Shown piece by piece: positions 11,761-24,715 of a stretch of DNA of 64,000 nt (position 1 is its first letter; each line of letters begins with the position of its first letter). The position numbers and the translations under genes were made by a program. The notes beneath the pieces were generated by a model. The model worked only from the letters and a program-made list of their open reading frames with translations, searched no databases and was not told the DNA's origin. The DNA lies in assembly GCF_020085105.1 (NCBI RefSeq), contig NC_058045.1, forward strand, positions 11,231,833 through 11,295,832, read 5' to 3'. Source of the stretch: Siniperca chuatsi (taxonomy: Eukaryota > Chordata > Actinopteri > Centrarchiformes > Sinipercidae).

Positions 11761-12076
11761 ACCCCCCCACCATCTTTGGGTCGAGGATGCGGGAGTGCGG
11801 AACCCAGGACCGCTCCTCCGGACCATATCCCTCCCAGTCCACCAGGTATTGGTACCCATGTCCACGTCGGCGCACGTCCATGAGTCGCCTGACGGAGTAG
11901 GCAGGATGGTCATCAATGACCCAGGCAGGTGGAGGGGAGTCGGAAGGCAGGCACAGAGTGCTCCACGAGACTGGTTTAAGCTGTGAGACGTGGAATGTGG
12001 GGTGAACTCTCATGGAGCTGGGTAACTTGAGTTTGATGGCATGGTTTAATGATGCGGTCAATGATAAATGGACCAA
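11510..12076 (-). pseudogene. Retrotransposon pol C-terminus with chromodomain
   Basis: The frame contains a chromodomain-type segment ([19 protein letters not shown], about 11790-11850), with the conserved Y-x-V-x-W-x-G-Y and W residues. This is preceded by the S-x-L-K-P-V link that follows integrase in chromoviruses. Chromodomains target integration to marked chromatin. The frame is offset from the integrase frame upstream, so the polyprotein is broken. Confidence 0.85.
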
Positions 12077-13052
12077 TGTAGCGGGGAGACAGTTTCTTGG
12101 ATTTGGTTCTTAACGGAACATTTTTTGAAGATAAGCAAACCCTCTGACCTGATTTGTAAGTGGGTGCTGGTATCCAGTGTCGGTCAGCAATTTGCATGTT
12201 CCTCTCGGTTGATTGAAGAGCTGCTTGGGTCTCTTTCCAGATCTTCCGGCAACGGCAAAGGTGGTGCTGTACGGATGGAACTGCAAGATCACTTTCCTGG
12301 GATGGGAACAGGGGTGGTTGGTATCCTAGCGAGGACTCAAACAGAGAGAGACCAGTAGTTGTGCAGGTCAGGGAATTGTGTGCATATTCCACCCAGGGAA
12401 GTTGGGAACTCCAAGAAGATGGATTGTGGCAGCTACACTGTGAAGGGCTGCTTCAAGGTCCTGGTAAGCCCTCTCCATCTGACTGCAGGTGGAAGCTGAT
12501 GGTTGCTCCCAGAGCTTGGCCAAAAGCTCTCCAAACCTGTGATATGAACTGAGGGCCTCGGTCCGAGACAATATCCATTGCTATACCGTGAAGTCGGAAC
12601 AATTGGTGGGTTAGGAGGTCAGCCATCTCCAGAATTGAAGGGAGTTTCGGTAATGCCATGAAGTGAACCGCCTTGGAGAACTGGTCTACTGTGGTGAGTA
12701 TGGTAGTGTGACCTTGCGAAGGCGGCAGTCCGGTGACAAAGTCTAGGGCAATGTGGGACCATGGGGGACTGGGAACCGGGAGTGGCTGTAGCAGGCCAGC
12801 TGGTGGTCGATGAGAAGACTTCCCTCGTGCACAGATGGTACAGGTAGCCACAAAGGCCCGAGTGTCGGCTTCCATGGTGGCCCACCAAAAATGCCGTCGG
12901 AGGAGGGAGAGAGTTCGGGTGACTCCAGGGTGACAGGAAAAGTGGGAGTTGTGGACCCACTGAAGCACTTGGGAGCGAGTGGCGTCGGGCACAAACAAGC
13001 AGTTAGGAGGGCCGTTGCCTGGGTCTGGTTGATCCTTCTGGTCCTCCCTCAT
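11976..13052 (-). pseudogene. Retrotransposon integrase region, frameshifted
   Basis: On the minus strand from 13052 the frame shows an integrase zinc-binding H...C-x2-C segment and the start of the catalytic core (ALDFVTG..., later VSDRGPQF). The frame is lost near 12460. The C-terminal half ([10 protein letters not shown] and the ...GPFIIDRII... GPY/F-like part) continues in other frames at 12392-11976. Two of the three acidic catalytic positions are visible; the frameshifts make it non-functional. Confidence 0.8.
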
Positions 13053-13117
13053 AACACTTTCGATCTCCCAGGGTGGCCACTACACATGTGGAAGGCAGAA
13101 TAGTGTCTGATCCGGTT

Positions 13118-13573
13118 TCAGGTTCCAGGGCAAGATCCTGACGAGATAGGCCGGTAGGTGAGTGTGAACTTGAAGCATCCAAAAAACAATGCCCATCGTG
13201 CTTGACGAGAATTGAGCCTTTTAGCGGATTGAATATATTCAAAATTTTTGTGATCTGTCCACACAATGAATGGTTGTTCTGCTCCTTCCAACCAGTGGTG
13301 CCACTCCTCCAAAGCCATCTTCCCCGCCAATAACTCCCGTTTGCCCACATCATAGTTACATTCAGCGAGAGTGAGGTGTCGGGAGAAGAAGGCACAGGGA
13401 TGTTTCTGGTCGTGTTGGAGTACTGGGAGAGTACAGACTCCCACGTCCGATGCATCAACCTCCACCGTGAATTGGCGTGCAGGATCAGGTTGGATCAGGA
13501 TTGGAGCGGAGACGAACAGGGCCTTAAGTTTTTCCAAGGTGGCCTCTGCTTCGGCGTTCCAGGCAAAGGGCAC
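13118..13573 (-). pseudogene. Retrotransposon RNase H region
   Basis: The translation contains the Ty3-type RNase H signature [13 protein letters not shown]... (first catalytic Asp) followed by [12 protein letters not shown] and [13 protein letters not shown]. It is joined downstream, in another frame, to the integrase. It belongs to the element 10957-15682. Confidence 0.85.
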
Positions 13574-14130
13574 CTTGGCGGAGGTGAGCTTGGTGAGTGG
13601 GGCCGCAACACGGCTGTAATCGCGGATGAACCTCCAGTAGAAGTTTGCGAATCCCAGGAAGCATTGTAATTGCTTATGATTGGTGGGTGTGGGCCACTCC
13701 GAGACTGCCTTAACCTTGGCCCTTGGCCGGGTCCATCCTCATCTGACCACTTTCCAGGATGTATCCCAAGAAGCTTACTGAGTTCACGTAAAATTCGCAC
13801 TTCAGCTTTAACGAAGAGGTGGTTCTCTAGGAGTCGTTGCAAGACCTGACGGACGTGACTGATGTGACTAGCTGGGTCTTGGGAGAAGATGAGGATGTCA
13901 TCGAGGTAGACAAACACAAAACGTTTTAGGAAGTCACGGAGGACATCATTCACCAGGGCTTGGAACACCGCCGGTGCATTGGTGAGCCCAAATGGCATGA
14001 CCAGGTACAAAGTGACCCAGGGGTGTGTTGAAGGCGGTCTTCCATTCATCCCCCTCACGAATCCGAACCAGGTGATAGGCGTTGCGTAGGTCCAGTTTAG
14101 TGAAGATTGTGGCCCCGTGGAGGGGTTCAA
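13495..14130 (-). pseudogene. Retrotransposon reverse transcriptase region, broken
   Basis: The frame holds RT motifs [13 protein letters not shown] and the catalytic [11 protein letters not shown] (YLDD encoded at 13897-13908). After about 13830 it drifts out of frame relative to the RNase H part. RT copies the element RNA into DNA in Ty3/gypsy elements; here frameshifts interrupt it. Confidence 0.88.
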
Positions 14131-14199
14131 AAGCTGAGTTGATGAGAGGCAGGGGGTACTTGTTTTTTATGGTGATCTGGTTGAGCCCTCTATAATCAA

Positions 14200-14847
14200 T
14201 GCAGGGTCACAGTGTCTTGTCTTTCTTGGCTACAAAGAAAAACCCTGCTCCTACAGCGGCAATCGTGGGGTTCCCCCGCCGTGGCCCTGGAGGAGACGTA
14301 GAGCTGAAGGCAGGGCAGGAGACCGATGGAGGCGCTCTTGGCGTCTTTCGCGAAGGCAATTGTCTATCCCGATACAAAGGGTAATTAAGGAGTCCAAGGC
14401 CACGGGTTCATTGCGGGAAGCCAACTCGTCCTTGGTGGGTTTGCTTAGACCACTTCTGAAGGCGCTAACCAGGGCCTGCTTGTTCCACAGGTGTCCGGGT
14501 GGTTGAAGACCGTCGTGAGTCTCTCCAGGAAGTCCGCTAGGGAGAAGGATGAGAGAGGTCTGCTAGCGTGCGTCGTCTCGGCCCAAGCTAAAGCTCTCCC
14601 CCGTAGTCTGGCAGAAGACCAAGGAGCACTGAAGCAATAAACTCCGGCAGCCATTCACTTCTCTGGAGAAGAGGTTTAGGTCCGATGTGTAGGAGTCCCG
14701 GAGTGGCTGAGCTGACAGTGACGGCGTGAGTGCTGGCGGTGAGGACGTCGTCGGGGCCAGAGTCGAGAGCTGGGTGGTGAGTCAGGAAACCTGCTGGGTT
14801 AGTTGTGTGATTTTGGAAACCATGGGTTCATGTTGGCCAGATCGTTC
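14200..14847 (-). pseudogene. Retrotransposon gag remnant and leader
   Basis: Between the RT region and the 5' LTR there are only about 650 bp. These hold short, stop-interrupted gag-like pieces (ALAWAETT..., FSLADFLERLTTVFNHP) on the minus strand. A normal gag plus protease would be longer, so this part is deleted or badly degraded. I could not identify a clear primer-binding site next to the LTR. Confidence 0.55.
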
Positions 14848-15682
14848 TGTCGTATGTACGATCTTCGAACCCACAATCGCAGAACACAACTATAGTCTTT
14901 ATAATCCAAGTCACATTTTATACATTAACAGGAATAGTGGGAAGGGGTGTAGTTGTCCAGAGCGAAGCCTTCGGCGTCGAACTTGGTAACCCCGGGAGAT
15001 TAGCAGTGGTTCCGACTCGGAGCCTGGAGCAGCGGTCACCCTGCTGACTGGGTCTAACCGCGCATGGGTCTGGACAGACAGGCTGGTCCGTGAAGCAGGT
15101 TGAGGTGGTACCACGTGGATCTGGCTGGCCGTGGTGTAGTGCTGATTGTGGTGTGTGGAGACTGACCGTCAGTGGAACCAAGATGACGGAAGAGGTAAGA
15201 TGTTGGGGTTCTGGCTCCGAGGTGGAGTGGTGGTAGACAGGCAAAGTGGAACTGTTGAAGACAGGCGAGGTGAAGGTGGCAGGCAGACAGGAATCCAGGC
15301 AACGACAGGAGCTGTGATCACCAGCACAGGATAATCCTTCAGGCAGAGCAGAACACAGGATCAAACATGAAGCAAAAAACACACTTGCAAAAAAAGGTAC
15401 TTAGATGAGTAAGTTTTGAAGAGCCTTGACATAGTGGTTGTACAGTGTATGGGGACAATCTGGCATCGGTGTAATGGAAGATATAGCATATAAACTGTGG
15501 AGACTGATGAGTTGATAGGAGACAGGTGTGCTCAGCAGCAGGGATTCATGGAGCCAGACCAGTAGACATACACACACACATACACATATTCAAAGATGAA
15601 CCGTGGACACAAGAAACACAAGGAAAGAGGAGCACCCAAACAGACACACAGGGATGGGGAGGATAGGTGGCTGACTACAACA
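14848..15682 (-). repeat. 5' LTR of the Ty3/gypsy element
   Basis: Partner of 10957-11760, with the same TGT...ACA ends. It has an additional CA-rich insert (about 15570-15615). The LTR ends only about 60 bp from a real exon of the ccdc33-like gene (15744-15877). Confidence 0.9.
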
Positions 15683-15743
15683 CACACAACATCACACAAT
15701 AACCTTATCCTGTTTGGTGGAGTTGTAATCTTTGGCTGCTCAC

Positions 15744-15877
15744 CCTCCCTGTAGGGCTGCAGCTCCTGGAGCTCAATGGAGAGTCTCTCCTCCCGGGAGG
15801 GGCTGTGTGTGGGCTGGTGGGTGCAACACGTCACCTCCTGACTCCTCCACCCACAGGACTCATCCACTCCACTCTGC
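15744..15877 (-). CDS. ccdc33: ccdc33-like exon, start of first C2 region
   Basis: Acceptor gcatttgcag and donor ggag/gtgagc, 134 bases, entering with one base of a split codon and leaving with one. The translation ends HSPSREERLSIELQELQPYR, then EG. It fits the remembered CCDC33 stretch ...[25 protein letters not shown], the linker plus first strand and loop of a C2 fold. No frame break. The right LTR of the retrotransposon begins about 60 bp downstream of its donor. Confidence 0.6.
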
Positions 15878-17604
15878 CTGCAAATGCAGGGATGCAAACA
15901 TGTGCAACATGCTGAGGAGATAACACTTATGGGAATTTCTTTGTTCTAATAAAGCCAGTCAGTTTTTCTGAGGAACTCCCTCCCTAAACTGTATGTTACA
16001 CAAGTGAGATTCATATTGTCATGGTGTTTTCTGAAATGTGTTTTGTACAACAGGGCTACCGTACAATACAATATAGGTTGGTATACATTATAACATAACT
16101 CTTGGTTGCTACCAGCAAAGAAACCTCATTTTAAACTTCACACATTTGTTTGTTTGCGATGTTTAAAATATCACTATAAAATGTATTCCCCTGCTTATAG
16201 TATATGTAAAAAATCAACTCTTCGGTATGTATAAATTTATTTTTTTCATACAGTGTGCACACGAGCAGCAGAGTCTGAGCAACATTTTTACATTCCAGAG
16301 GAAGCAGAGAGTCAAGTGGTGCTTTCCACTGAAATAACACTGTTGTCTTTCGCAAGATGTTATAAAACACACACAGCCCAGCTCAAAATGCCTGGCTAAT
16401 CACATGAACAGCCCTCCATCCTCCCAAACCTTTGAACAGGCTAATCAAATATGCTCCCTATCCCTTCAGAGGCCTAATCCCTCTTAGCGAAAATGTAGGA
16501 AACGTGCCACCTGCTTCCAGTCATACAGCTCCAGGCCTGACTGCCCTTGTGACACCACGCTGCCCTTTATTTCATGAACAATTGCATAGCTTCATCTAGA
16601 TGCAGCTGCTGGATCTGGACTCACCACAGTATATGTACATATTTCCACCATCGCTCACCAAACTTGCAATCCTTTGAACTGGCTTGCAGGCTGGGATTAA
16701 TGGACTTTGACCCACAATATCCATTAGAAATTAATAAACACATGAGCAATTACATTCCAAAATGTATCTGAAGCTAATATTAGGCTGATAACACGATATC
16801 TTCCAAATTTACAGTATTTTAAGTACAAATGTCACTCTTTGTGCTATCCCCCTACCACATCTCAGCATGGTAACACTGTCTGTGAAATCAAAAAGAGAGA
16901 ATGAACAGGCGGAAGCAAGCAAAAACTGCTGGGGGGGGTGCCATAGAAAAAAGTCACTATAAAAGGAGTCCTGTGGTTTAAAAGGGGAACTAGTGTTCTA
17001 AAAGCTGTGTACATGAAAACACGATTCATCAGCAAATTACTTATCAGTCTTGTATTTTGTGTTAAAAAGAGCACAGTGTGCTGTCACTGTCATCTTCCAC
17101 AAACTGCCTACACAATATTTTCAGGATCAAGTCAGACCATCTGAGTGTACTAAAAAAGTAGAGCAGTAGTGTTCAGATGGATGTTTGTATTAAAGTTACC
17201 TTTCATTTGCTGTTGCAGTTACCCATTCAGGACAACAAGGGTTGTTTAAACAAGGATGGAAATGTCAGGCTGCATTAGCATCCAGACAGACTCTGCACCC
17301 AGAGGATTCAGCAGTGCCAGGAAAATCAGTCATTAAATTTGCAGGCGCTCTGCAGAGCTCCACCGTCTTCTTATGGCTGCAGAATGCATTTACCACAGCA
17401 ATGGTTCATATTTCTGATTCTCCCCACAGATAAAGAGTTGCCTGTAAAATATGACGCAAAGGGCCAGGGTGGTTTTGGTGAAGTTTAGTCATACAAAGAT
17501 GAGCAATATATTTTTATTTCTGAAAGAGAGTGCTGTAAGTGCCCATTCAATATTTACAGAATACTAATAAGACACCAGTTACCAACAAGGACTGTGCAAA
17601 AATA

Positions 17605-17715
17605 CTACAACACCACGTTTAACTATGACCTCCATAATAAACATATAAATCAATTTACACATTTCCGACAATGTCACCAAAAACTGGACATTGTAAACTT
17701 TGTGAAGGTCGAATT
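17605..17715 (-). repeat. Fragment of the palindromic TIR family
   Basis: The complement of this stretch aligns with 715-830 of the element at 619-1093: shared ttttggtga(t/c)attgtcggaaatgt and ggaggtcatagtta blocks. Only the inner part is present, with no terminal repeats. Confidence 0.6.
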
Positions 17716-20349
17716 TATGACAGAGCTATAGAAAAAGCACTAAACACTAAAAAAAAAGATGACTGCAAAACAAATTGCAACTTGCAATTTATGAATCTAT
17801 TCGTGTTTGTTGTTGTGGCAGCCATTATTTGAGGCATGCAGTATTCATAATTTTTGCTCTGTCATTATCTTTTTGATTGCTGTTGGGATATTTGCCGCTC
17901 TGCTGGCAGATCTTTTCAGCTAAACATTGACTTTGTTTACAGCTCTTTGTTCATCTATTGTAAACAAAGGACTTTTGTTGTTTCTCATTTCAAGTGCCCT
18001 TCCCCCGTCTACCTTTTGTCTCTGAAAGCCCTGGTTTGTTGTTAGAAGCCTTCAATTGGAGCCTGGCTGGCCTGCCCCCTCTACTGCCTCAAAGCTGGTT
18101 GCAGATGAAAAATTTATGACTGTATGCCTTGAAAACCTCACATTCCATTTGAAGTGCTTCTGTTCCTCTGATGCTGCCCCCACTGATGGCGACTGCGTCT
18201 GCCGCCTTCATTCGACCAGCGCTTTTCCTCACAGTGGGAGTGCAAATCAGGGAGCGAGGGTGGGACGGTGTCTATGGCTTTACACTCCTTCACTGGTATT
18301 CACTAATGAAGGACATCTTTTTTTTGGCTGTGTGCAATAATAAGACATTGATTAGCTGCTTTTAAAAGCCACTGACTGTAAACTGTAAAATAGCCCCCAC
18401 ACAGTTCTCTCTTAGTGCAGCATAATGTCTGTATAGTCTATTTCTATGTCTCATTTATCGAGGATTAACCTCCTTTGCCACATGATCAGTTAAATGTGCT
18501 CATTGGGAGTAAAGTGCCAGCATATCCAGGACCTTCTTTGGGATATATTGGCATTTTACTAAAGTTCCTTCTATTTTACACTCAATAATACATTATTTCA
18601 AAGGCCAATCATTGTAGAATGGCTATTTTAACATGAATAACAACATTTTTTTTCTGCATTTCCTGCAGAAGCCTGACCATTAATAATGGCAGGATTTGTA
18701 CTACAGACTCACTCTGCTTAGTTAAATCTTTATTTTTAATTAAAAAAACCCATAAGAAAATAAAGATTATTTATTTCAAGTTTTGTTTGTTTCTATTCAA
18801 AAAGTATCTTGTGGAAAAAGTGGCATTTTGTGCAGTTTCCAAAAGAAACATCATAAATACATATAAAAAGAAGAAGAAAGTAAAAACACGACCAACTTAA
18901 ACATTGCAAGACCCATTAATAATTTTATGATAATATTCACACATTTTTAAAATTTAAAACTTTAGCTGAAGCTTTGCAAAACTGCTGAAAAACAAAAGTG
19001 AACTCATAGGATGAGGAGCAACATCACGGGACTTGTTCTTTGGACAAGATGTTGTCAGACAGATGTTGTTTATGTTGTTCAGTATTGGGATTGTGTGATC
19101 TTCAAATATGTGTATTGTGTAACATTTCAGATACGATATTCATACTATTTCAAATAGATGTGAACCATGTCTTTTATTCAGCGGGGGATGATTTAATCAC
19201 CATAGTGACAATAATAACCCCTGTTCCAGGGCCAAACATGTGGGCATTGTTTCCCAACGCCTCTCCATCTCTCAGTAACCTGAAACTGATGTTTTTACAC
19301 ATCCCTTTGGACGATTGTGAAATGTGCAAATAGCGGATACAATAAAAACAATTTGCTAAGGAGTAAATGAATAACACCATATACGCTGATTATCATTCAC
19401 AACCATGTTCATATTATCAAGAGATTTATCCTCTCTTGACAGTGCACAGTTTCAACATTTACAAAATCTTTTCAATACTAAAAAAAAAAAAAAAGAACTC
19501 CTGAGCAGGATGAGAAGAAGATAAAATGGTTATTTTGCTTTTAAATTTGAGGCACATAGTAACATATACAGTATAGAGAAAATATAAGTAATTTAGATTT
19601 GACTTAACACAAGAAGAATAGAAGAATTCTTGTGTTCATAGACCTTGGCAAAGCCTGCTCTCATGCATAAAGTCACACTGGTTTCTAGGCAACAAGTAAT
19701 TTCACAACACATACTGCTGTAAGTGCAGCAGCAGCTTTTCATAGCGGGGTTTCATACCAATCTAAAGTCACATCAGATGGCAACCTTGAGCCACTCAGTA
19801 CTGTTCAAACCTCTGTTCAAAGCTGGGGGGTGATGCCACACTTGTCACTGGAATAATTAGTTCAGGACAATGAAGCACAATGAAGCAGCATTCATCTTCA
19901 GAAGCAAGGTCCTCTCCAGCACTACATGAATCAACATTCCCCTGCATAACCTACGGTTTCCAGGCACAGGCTCCAATTATTGACTTTAAACGGTTATGAT
20001 GAAAACCGACCCATCACAAGGTGGATTCCAGAAAGATCCCCATCAGCTTTTAGAGTTATCAAAAAAAGAGTTATCAGGCAAAACCTCATGCTCACGTTTG
20101 AATGATTCAGCAAGACTGTGTGTTAATATCATACTGCGTGGGGAGACAATTGAAAGTGAGTTGGATGTGATGTCAAAGTGACGTTAAGTTAAAAAAAATC
20201 ACTTTGCATGAATTTCACAATGATGTTTTCACTGTAATAAAGCTTTGACAGTAAACTGGAGACACTGTGATGAAACTGAGTCAAACATTATTGTTCAATA
20301 CATGCATTAATTACCAACAGGAACCAGCCATTAAATTTGGAATTATGTT

Positions 20350-20700
20350 AAATGACACCGGTGATATTCTATAGTTTCCTTATTGTTAACAAATCCCATA
20401 AAAAGACAAAAAAACAACAATTAATTGATCCTACTTTCTGTGTAGTCAAAGGTTGGTCCGAAAACTAATAAAATACATCAACGACCCACACCGTTGCTGT
20501 CCCTTCTTTAATATGAACTTGGCACCGTAGCTTATTTTGAGTTAATTGCACATATACAGTCCTGCTGCTGTAAATACTAAAAATAGTAGTCTCTAACAAA
20601 TGCACTATTTACTGCTTGAGTAACATTTGCTAAAAAAATACTAGTGTCCAGTTGTTTTAAGAAATTACTGAGCCTTTAAAAAAATAAAAAATCTTTGTGA
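20350..20700. repeat. Diverged relative of the 46015-46479 MITE
   Basis: The block ttccttattgttaacaaatc ccataaaaagacaaaaaaac aacaattaattgatcctact resembles the left part of the element at 46015-46479 (ttcttattgtcagcaaatcc cacgaaaagaccaaaacc...). The ends are too diverged to define. Confidence 0.45.
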
Positions 20701-23700
20701 CCCATTTTGACAAGCTCATTTGTCTTCAGTAGGAATAAATGGACTTTGGGGCCTCAAACAGGATAGGGAAGATGGAAAGCATGAGAGATGGACCAACACA
20801 TTGTTGATTTTCATCTTTTTATGTTTATGTATTTGTTAACAATGTAAAATGTACAGTAATAATAAGTTCTACACTAATGATTGTCATGGTAGACAGATAG
20901 TGTGTCATATTTTTCAGTATTCTTTCTTAATTCTCACTGACAATCTTAAAAATATATTTCCTGCAATGGCTTGACCTGGACAAAGTGCAAATTTTGACAC
21001 ACAAACAAGCCATTCAGTACATACCTAGTCCCTATCCTACCCTTACCTCAGACTCTGAAAATGATAAATCCAACCATGTCTTTATTTTGGTTTTGGGATT
21101 CAACAAAAAGAAAAAGTTCTGTGCTGCTGCTGATGGACAACAACACACCACTAGCTCAGTCTCACAGGACTCCAGGCTAGTCAATAATTCAGAGCAGAGC
21201 GAGAAATTTTATAAGGCGGCAGAAAGATAGTGGATAGTAAAAATATAAAAATAAATAAAAAGCAGGGAGGAAGAGCAAAGAGTAGATATGAGGGAGTATG
21301 AAGGCTAACTCCTGTTTGCCTGTTTCTGACCCAGAGCAATAACATGTCAACAGAGGCTTTCAGGGATTCTAGCTGTCAATCAACAAGACACTCAGTACAG
21401 GGGAACGGCCAGTATGAAGCATGAAGGAAAATAACCATTTTTCTTCCATTTTCTGTGGCTAGCATTTTTACTGAGCATGTTATATGAGATAATATGTGAG
21501 GGAATCGGTTTGCTACAGGAACACAGGAGACACAAGTAGAGACAATAGACGATGGAGCATTGATTGGTGTCAGCAGCGCAAATGCAAATCACTGCAGAGA
21601 ATATTTGCATGAATCGGAGTTAGCAGCTTAATAACAGCATGAGTGATGATGTGAGATATTAAACTGGCCAGTAGCATGTGTACAACTGACAACCAGCCTG
21701 ACAAATGATAGAGATAATGATCTGAAAAAACAAATTCAACACAGGGTACAGAAAAATGATTTAGTGCAACAATAAATTATTTGCCTTATGGAGGGCAGAA
21801 AGCTCAGGTAACTGAAATATTGTACAAGAACAAGGTAAATCATTGTCCTTATTAAGAGAAAATTAATGGATTCTGATAAGATAAGGATATAAACATGTTT
21901 AGTTACAATTATTACAGGCAAGTATAAATAACTTTTATTGAACCACAGGTGAAAATAAGAAACCTGGTCAATAAATCACTCTACTGTGGCTGTTTCATTG
22001 TTTTTTCAGTAAGAATTCAAAGATGTGTACATGTAATGAGAAATACTCTATGAGGCAGATTATGTTTTCAGTCTCAATGTTTCAGCATTCAGACACATGG
22101 TACACACATTTCATGACACAGTCCAATAACTTACAAAGTCACAACCTGATACCACAAAAAACATGTTAGAACAAAGCGGCGTCACTATGGCAGACAAGGC
22201 CTTTTTTTTTTCTTTAAAGCAAACAGCCAAAGACATGTAATATCTAAATGTTGCTACCTGCTGAATAAAAGGAGGAGTCTTACAGTGCAACACAGCTCTG
22301 CTCTCCAGAGGCAGAAATTCCCAGCACGTATAAGGCGGCTCTTTTATCAGGATCAGGGTACACTTTGAAAAATAATGACTCTCTGTAGAGTTTCCTTATC
22401 TGTTGTGCATATCAAATGCAGGGTAAAATTCAAAGTGTATTTCTCCATCACTCAAATAGTTCAAATACACAAAGTAATTCTAAAAAATACAAAAGAGACA
22501 ATCTGACAATTAAATTTTTTTGGGTAAAATTTCACACAAATGATCCTTTTACTGTACCTGTACATCAAACAAAATCGTTTTAATTTTTAAAAGGAAATTA
22601 GGCACAATAAATGTACCCACTATTATAATTAGCTACAATAACAACACTTCTGAAATGACTGTACCTTTGGGGTCTGTTAAGCAAACTAGCCCTGAAGTGC
22701 CACTGTCCTTCCCCCATATGCACGCCACCTCCCATCTACTCACTGGGGCACATAGATGCAAATGACAATCTGTTGCCGTACTAATTAAGGTCTAGGTCAC
22801 GTGAAATAGAGCTGGGTGACTCCTTGAGCTCAAAGAGGCGTTTTGGTTGATATGATCCAACTACACTGTGAGCAGCCTGTTGAGGAGACTGTGATGTTAT
22901 AAAAAGTATATCAGGAATCATCTTTAAAGCAGCATTTTAGAACCTTGCAATAAAAAAGTAAAAAAAATAACAAGCAACATGATGTATTCCGCCCTGCCCA
23001 TACCATGCCCACAGGGGTTTCCTTACTGGTTTATCGTCAAACCTCTCCGGGAAACATGACTCAGTTCCGCATGGCAGTCATCCGGGGAATCAATACCATG
23101 ATGTCACTGGGACAGCCGGTGGATATCAAATCCAATACCGATAATACATAAATCATAATCACAAATGCAGTAACATAATACTGGACAGATTGCTAAATAA
23201 GTGCAATATTTCTTTCTTTTATGTGGATAATTTAACAGTGCACTCTAAGTTCAGCTGCAGAAATAACATCACATATTGTCTACAACACCAAATTGCAGAG
23301 CAGATTTTCTAGAAAAAACAGCACACACAGTACAAACAAATGTTGCTTTGACAACCAACTCCTGTCTTTAAAAGTCACCCAACTCTTTTATTATTTGATC
23401 CTGACTCTGAAACTCACTGAAGTCATAACAGATCAGTTTCAAGTCTAACACCTCAATCAAATACTACAGGAAATACCCCAGTTTAAGTATTACACAACAT
23501 GGTATTTTAGAAAGTACACAAACTTCTTCTTGTGTCTGGCTGTGTTTACCAACACCTTATTTATGGCTGCTAGCATTCCTCCTTTAGTGTCGGATGGATA
23601 CATGTCTCTTTGTTCAGGCAGTGACATGTGGAGAGCAGCCTTTTGCTAATAAAGTCTGGTGTGAGTGATCTTTGCAGGAGACCTACACGGTGTGACGTCA

Positions 23701-24668
23701 CTACAGTCTCATGGGATTTACTGTCAGCTTCAGAGAGCACCCAGATTCCTGGTCGCCTGGCCATTTGTGTTGAACTGACTTTTACAAATCATCATGCTGA
23801 CCACTTTCGTGTCTTCAAAGCAATCGCTGCAATCTATTAATGGTGACAGGGGTGATTGGATAGGTTTTAGAAACTCCAACGAAACCTAACTCTTCACTGT
23901 GAAAATAAATGTCCAAGCTACACCTTTATGTATTATATAGCTATTTACAAATTATGTAAGGAGGTTAGGTCTAGATCTTGCTCTTTATAATATTATAAGT
24001 TATATAATCATTTCAGAAAGGAGACACAAAAAAGAGTGTAAATCAGTATTCCACCTGTGTAGCCACTAAATGGGTGTTCATACAGTCACCATTATAAAGC
24101 CTCCTAATGAAATATCCTAACATCACAGAAATGTTCACTCTCTGTCTTTGGTGCATAGCAGGATATTCCCCACAGCTGTTGATAACCAAGACAAGCTCTT
24201 GATTCAGCTTCATTCCAGCAGAGATGTGTGAAAGTCAAGCATCTCTGAACACACAGTAAGAGATGTCTGCAGCTTCAGACTATGAATACATTATTCATCA
24301 GAAGAAAACTAATGCTCACAGACCGGGAGGCATCCTCTCTTATGAAAACTGGTCAAACTCAGGCCCTGTGGCACAAATGATGCTCTACTGAAAGGCATGC
24401 AAAATAACCAGACATTGGATTTACAAACCCCATGACAGAGTCACTTAAGGTTCTAACGATGGAAAATACAAAAAACTTTCAATACTTTGCATTTTTTAAT
24501 CCAATATTACTTTAAATGTTTCTGATTTTTAACACATCAGAGCGACCAGGATACTGAAAGGTTGGATGGTTTCCAATTTATACTGCATACATGAAGTCAG
24601 ACACAGGTTGAAGCTCTGCAGTATAAGAATTTAATAAAAAGCACACTATACATCTTTAAACAGAAACA

Positions 24669-24669
<1 letters not shown>

Positions 24670-24714
<45 letters not shown>
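24670..24714. repeat. (CA)n microsatellite
   Basis: An almost pure CA dinucleotide run of about 45 bp, interrupted once by cg near its right end. A likely length-polymorphic marker. Confidence 0.95.

Positions 24715-24715
<1 letters not shown>

Larger units (their letters stand above)
10952..15687 (-). mobile_element. Ty3/gypsy chromodomain LTR retrotransposon (degraded)
   Basis: A full-length element in antisense-to-plus orientation. Two similar LTRs (10957-11760 and 14848-15682) begin TGT and end ACA, flanked by the 5-bp repeat cacac. The internal order read on the minus strand is gag remnant, reverse transcriptase, RNase H, integrase and chromodomain, which is the Ty3/gypsy order. A G-rich polypurine tract (complement of 11761-11770) abuts the 3' LTR. 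Several frameshifts, stop codons and an apparently shortened gag show it cannot encode an intact polyprotein. It lies in an intron of the ccdc33-like gene in the same transcriptional direction. The flanking cacac lies in CA-rich sequence, so the target duplication is less certain than the LTR pair. Confidence 0.93.

Noticed and set aside
24670-24714. Regular repeats considered as a CRISPR-like array
   Set aside because: A simple CA microsatellite with no spacers, in a vertebrate genome.
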